Part shown: positions 62,517 to 64,000 of the stretch, piece after piece | How the letters are laid out: each line of letters opens with the position of its first letter | Position numbering within the stretch: position 1 is the first letter of the stretch | Assembly: GCA_965227145.1 (NCBI GenBank) | Contig: OZ245730.1 | Coordinates: 992,001 to 1,056,000 of the forward strand | Length of the DNA stretch: 64,000 bases | Direction: 5' to 3' | From: JACKAQ01 sp965227145 | Lineage (GTDB): Bacteria; Calditrichota; Calditrichia; RBG-13-44-9; J075 | Translations under genes and position numbers: made by a program | Notes under the pieces: model-generated | Seen by the model: only the letters and a program-made list of their open reading frames with translations | Told to the model about the DNA's origin: nothing | Databases searched by the model: none

Positions 62517-64000
62517 TCATTGTTTTTTCTGTGAATCCCCGAACGGGCGATAGGCTTTTCCCGACCACTGCATGCCCAAATGCCCGGAAAATTCCAGCAT
62601 ATTCAGCCGGATGCCGTGCACGACCACCGCCATCAGCGCCAAAATAATGTTCAGCGCATGTCCGGCAAACAGCACCAGTGCCGCAAGAATGCCGCCGGCA
62701 ATTGAACCCGCACCGATTGCGATTGCCATTTCGTTAAAACTTTGCGCAACGATAACCGTTGCCAGTCCCACCGCAAACAACCGGATATACGAAACCACAT
62801 CCGAAAACGCGCTGATCATGTCCAGTGGCAGGCTGGTAAGCGTTTGCATCATTCCTTTGAAAATATTTTTTTGAAAATTGCTGAAAATCAGCACCAGCAC
62901 TGCGCCGGAGGTGAGCAACATCAGCATGAAATCCGGCAGCGGATTGCCGAGCACCAGATTTCCCGCGAGAAAAAACAGCGCCCACAGCACGCCAATCCAG
63001 CCCAATTGGGCAATCGCCTGCGGCGAATTGAGGCGGCTCAGCGCGACAGTCAGGTGCGCAATCGTGAGATGCACAACGCCGATCACAAAGCTGAGGTACA
63101 TGATAAATGTCTGGTTTTCTGCAACATAGCTGTTCAATTGCTGAACGACAAAACTGCTCAAAACGGGCAATTTCGCAAATGCTTCATATCCGAACCATGT
63201 GCCGGAAATAGCACCCCAAATAACGGTGGCACTGCTCAACACTACCATCAGCACAAACGGCTCTTTTGGCGCATCGGGCATTTTCCGGCGGATGAAAAAT
63301 GTGCCGATCAAAAAGATGATTCCGTATCCCGCATCGCCGATGAGCATCGCAAAAAAGAGGCTGAAAAATAATAAAAACCAGAAACTTACGTCAAATTCGC
63401 GATAGCCGGGAATGGTGCCCATAAATTCAAAAACGGGATTGATAATCCGCAGCCATTTGGGTATGCGGATGAGTGTCGGCACGTCGTCCGACGCGTCCGG
63501 CTGCTCGACGAGATACGCCCAGCCGGCGCTTTCGGCGGCTTTTTGCAGATTTCCGGTTTCGGAAACCGGGCAAAATCCCTGCAGATATGCCACAGAATCA
63601 GCGTTTGCCAGACTGTTTTTAACCGTTTCAAATTCCAGCCGCCGTGCCAGCGTTTGCCGAAAATCTGCCAGTTTTTCAGTTGCTCCGGCGTAATTCGCGA
63701 GCGTTTTCTGTTCCTCGGCAATTGCCGTTTTTGTTTCGCGAAGCTGTTTTTCGAGCGAATCGACATCCGTTTCCGGCAGAAAAACTTCCTGCAAATCCAG
63801 CCGCTCATCGGCGGATTCCGCAAAAAGCGCCAGATGGGCAAGTTGTTTATTTTGTCTGGCGATCTGGATATTTTTATCTGCCGGTAAATCTGCCAGCGCA
63901 TCTTTTGGCGCGATGTAAAATCGGACGTAAACACCTGATTTTTCAAGTGTTTCCAGTGACGATATTGCGATGTGTCCCCACTCCTCGTACCACTGAAATT
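62517..64000 (-). CDS. atpI: V-type ATP synthase subunit I, 5' end outside the window
   Basis: The minus-strand frame is open from the window edge to a TGA at 62517-62519, giving at least 493 residues. The N-terminal cytoplasmic part visible (about 1-270) is helical and charged. The C-terminal half has about seven or eight membrane helices with SLFFAMLIGDAGYGIIFL and ending in MLEFSGHLGMQWSGKAYRPF. Subunit I (subunit a) forms the stator half-channels facing the K ring. The other ATPase genes (A, B, D and stalk genes) would be further upstream, outside the window. Confidence 0.92.
   Translation of the reverse strand, partial: FQWYEEWGHIAISSLETLEKSGVYVRFYIAPKDALADLPADKNIQIARQNKQLAHLALFAESADERLDLQEVFLPETDVDSLEKQLRETKTAIAEEQKTLANYAGATEKLADFRQTLARRLEFETVKNSLANADSVAYLQGFCPVSETGNLQKAAESAGWAYLVEQPDASDDVPTLIRIPKWLRIINPVFEFMGTIPGYREFDVSFWFLLFFSLFFAMLIGDAGYGIIFLIGTFFIRRKMPDAPKEPFVLMVVLSSATVIWGAISGTWFGYEAFAKLPVLSSFVVQQLNSYVAENQTFIMYLSFVIGVVHLTIAHLTVALSRLNSPQAIAQLGWIGVLWALFFLAGNLVLGNPLPDFMLMLLTSGAVLVLIFSNFQKNIFKGMMQTLTSLPLDMISAFSDVVSYIRLFAVGLATVIVAQSFNEMAIAIGAGSIAGGILAALVLFAGHALNIILALMAVVVHGIRLNMLEFSGHLGMQWSGKAYRPFGDSQKKQ

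Noticed and set aside
1..64000. CRISPR arrays, insertion sequences or prophage
   Set aside because: No spaced direct repeats, transposase, integrase or phage structural protein was seen in any frame.

Overview
The window is about 64 kb of bacterial chromosome, gene-dense, of middling G+C, with short AT-rich spacers. The surface protein at 43530-45179 ends in a C-terminal module containing YPNPFNPETTIEF, the sorting-tail style common in Calditrichota, Ignavibacteria, KSB1 and other FCB-group bacteria. A V-type ATPase, a 2-oxoacid:ferredoxin oxidoreductase, an HMG-CoA reductase and an MglA-type GTPase fit an environmental FCB bacterium, most likely Calditrichota-like. That placement is inference. 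No transposase, prophage or CRISPR array was seen.

Region 1 (1-4309) is a one-strand signalling cassette: the tail of a histidine kinase, a lone receiver, a DUF4388 protein, two roadblock-like proteins, a small winged-helix-like protein, a HAMP membrane sensor and an MglA-type GTPase. Region 2 (4394-13185) holds a UMF1-type transporter, an MA-type peptidase, a CtpA protease, a complete Ton motor (ExbB, two ExbD, TonB) behind a good sigma70 promoter, an alternative GlmU-like enzyme and an LD-carboxypeptidase. Region 3 (13259-22805) runs purN-purH into the elongasome mreBCD-PBP2-rodA, then lgt and a CpoB/YbgF-like lipoprotein. tRNA-Val and a pyrR-pyrB-pyrC operon follow, with a hairpin and terminator in the leader.

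Region 4 (26180-32603) has dnaK-grpE, csrA and korAB. On the minus strand tRNA-Arg(ACG), tadA and tRNA-Ser(GGA) lie in a row, so the A34 deaminase sits beside its classical substrate. Region 5 (33864-43224) holds an NrnA-like DHH phosphoesterase, a MutT-like hydrolase, a STAS / REC-HATPase / REC-DHp-REC signalling group, a PAP2 phosphatase, a DinB-like protein, an M20 peptidase, an MltD-like transglycosylase and a hotdog thioesterase.

Region 6 (43530-55843) is the most accessory part. It has a beta-helix surface protein, a class I HMG-CoA reductase with an extra N-terminal domain, a membrane NACHT-like NTPase with an Lcl_C/DUF1566 tail, an ECF sigma / anti-sigma / Spy-like stress operon with two matching ECF-type promoters, and a TIR-TM-WD40 protein whose presumed catalytic Glu position is Gln. 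Region 7 (55959-64000) carries two aminotransferases, a thioredoxin-TPR lipoprotein, two tandem universal stress proteins, and subunits K and I of a V-type ATPase. The K subunit keeps the side chains known to bind Na+ in Enterococcus hirae.
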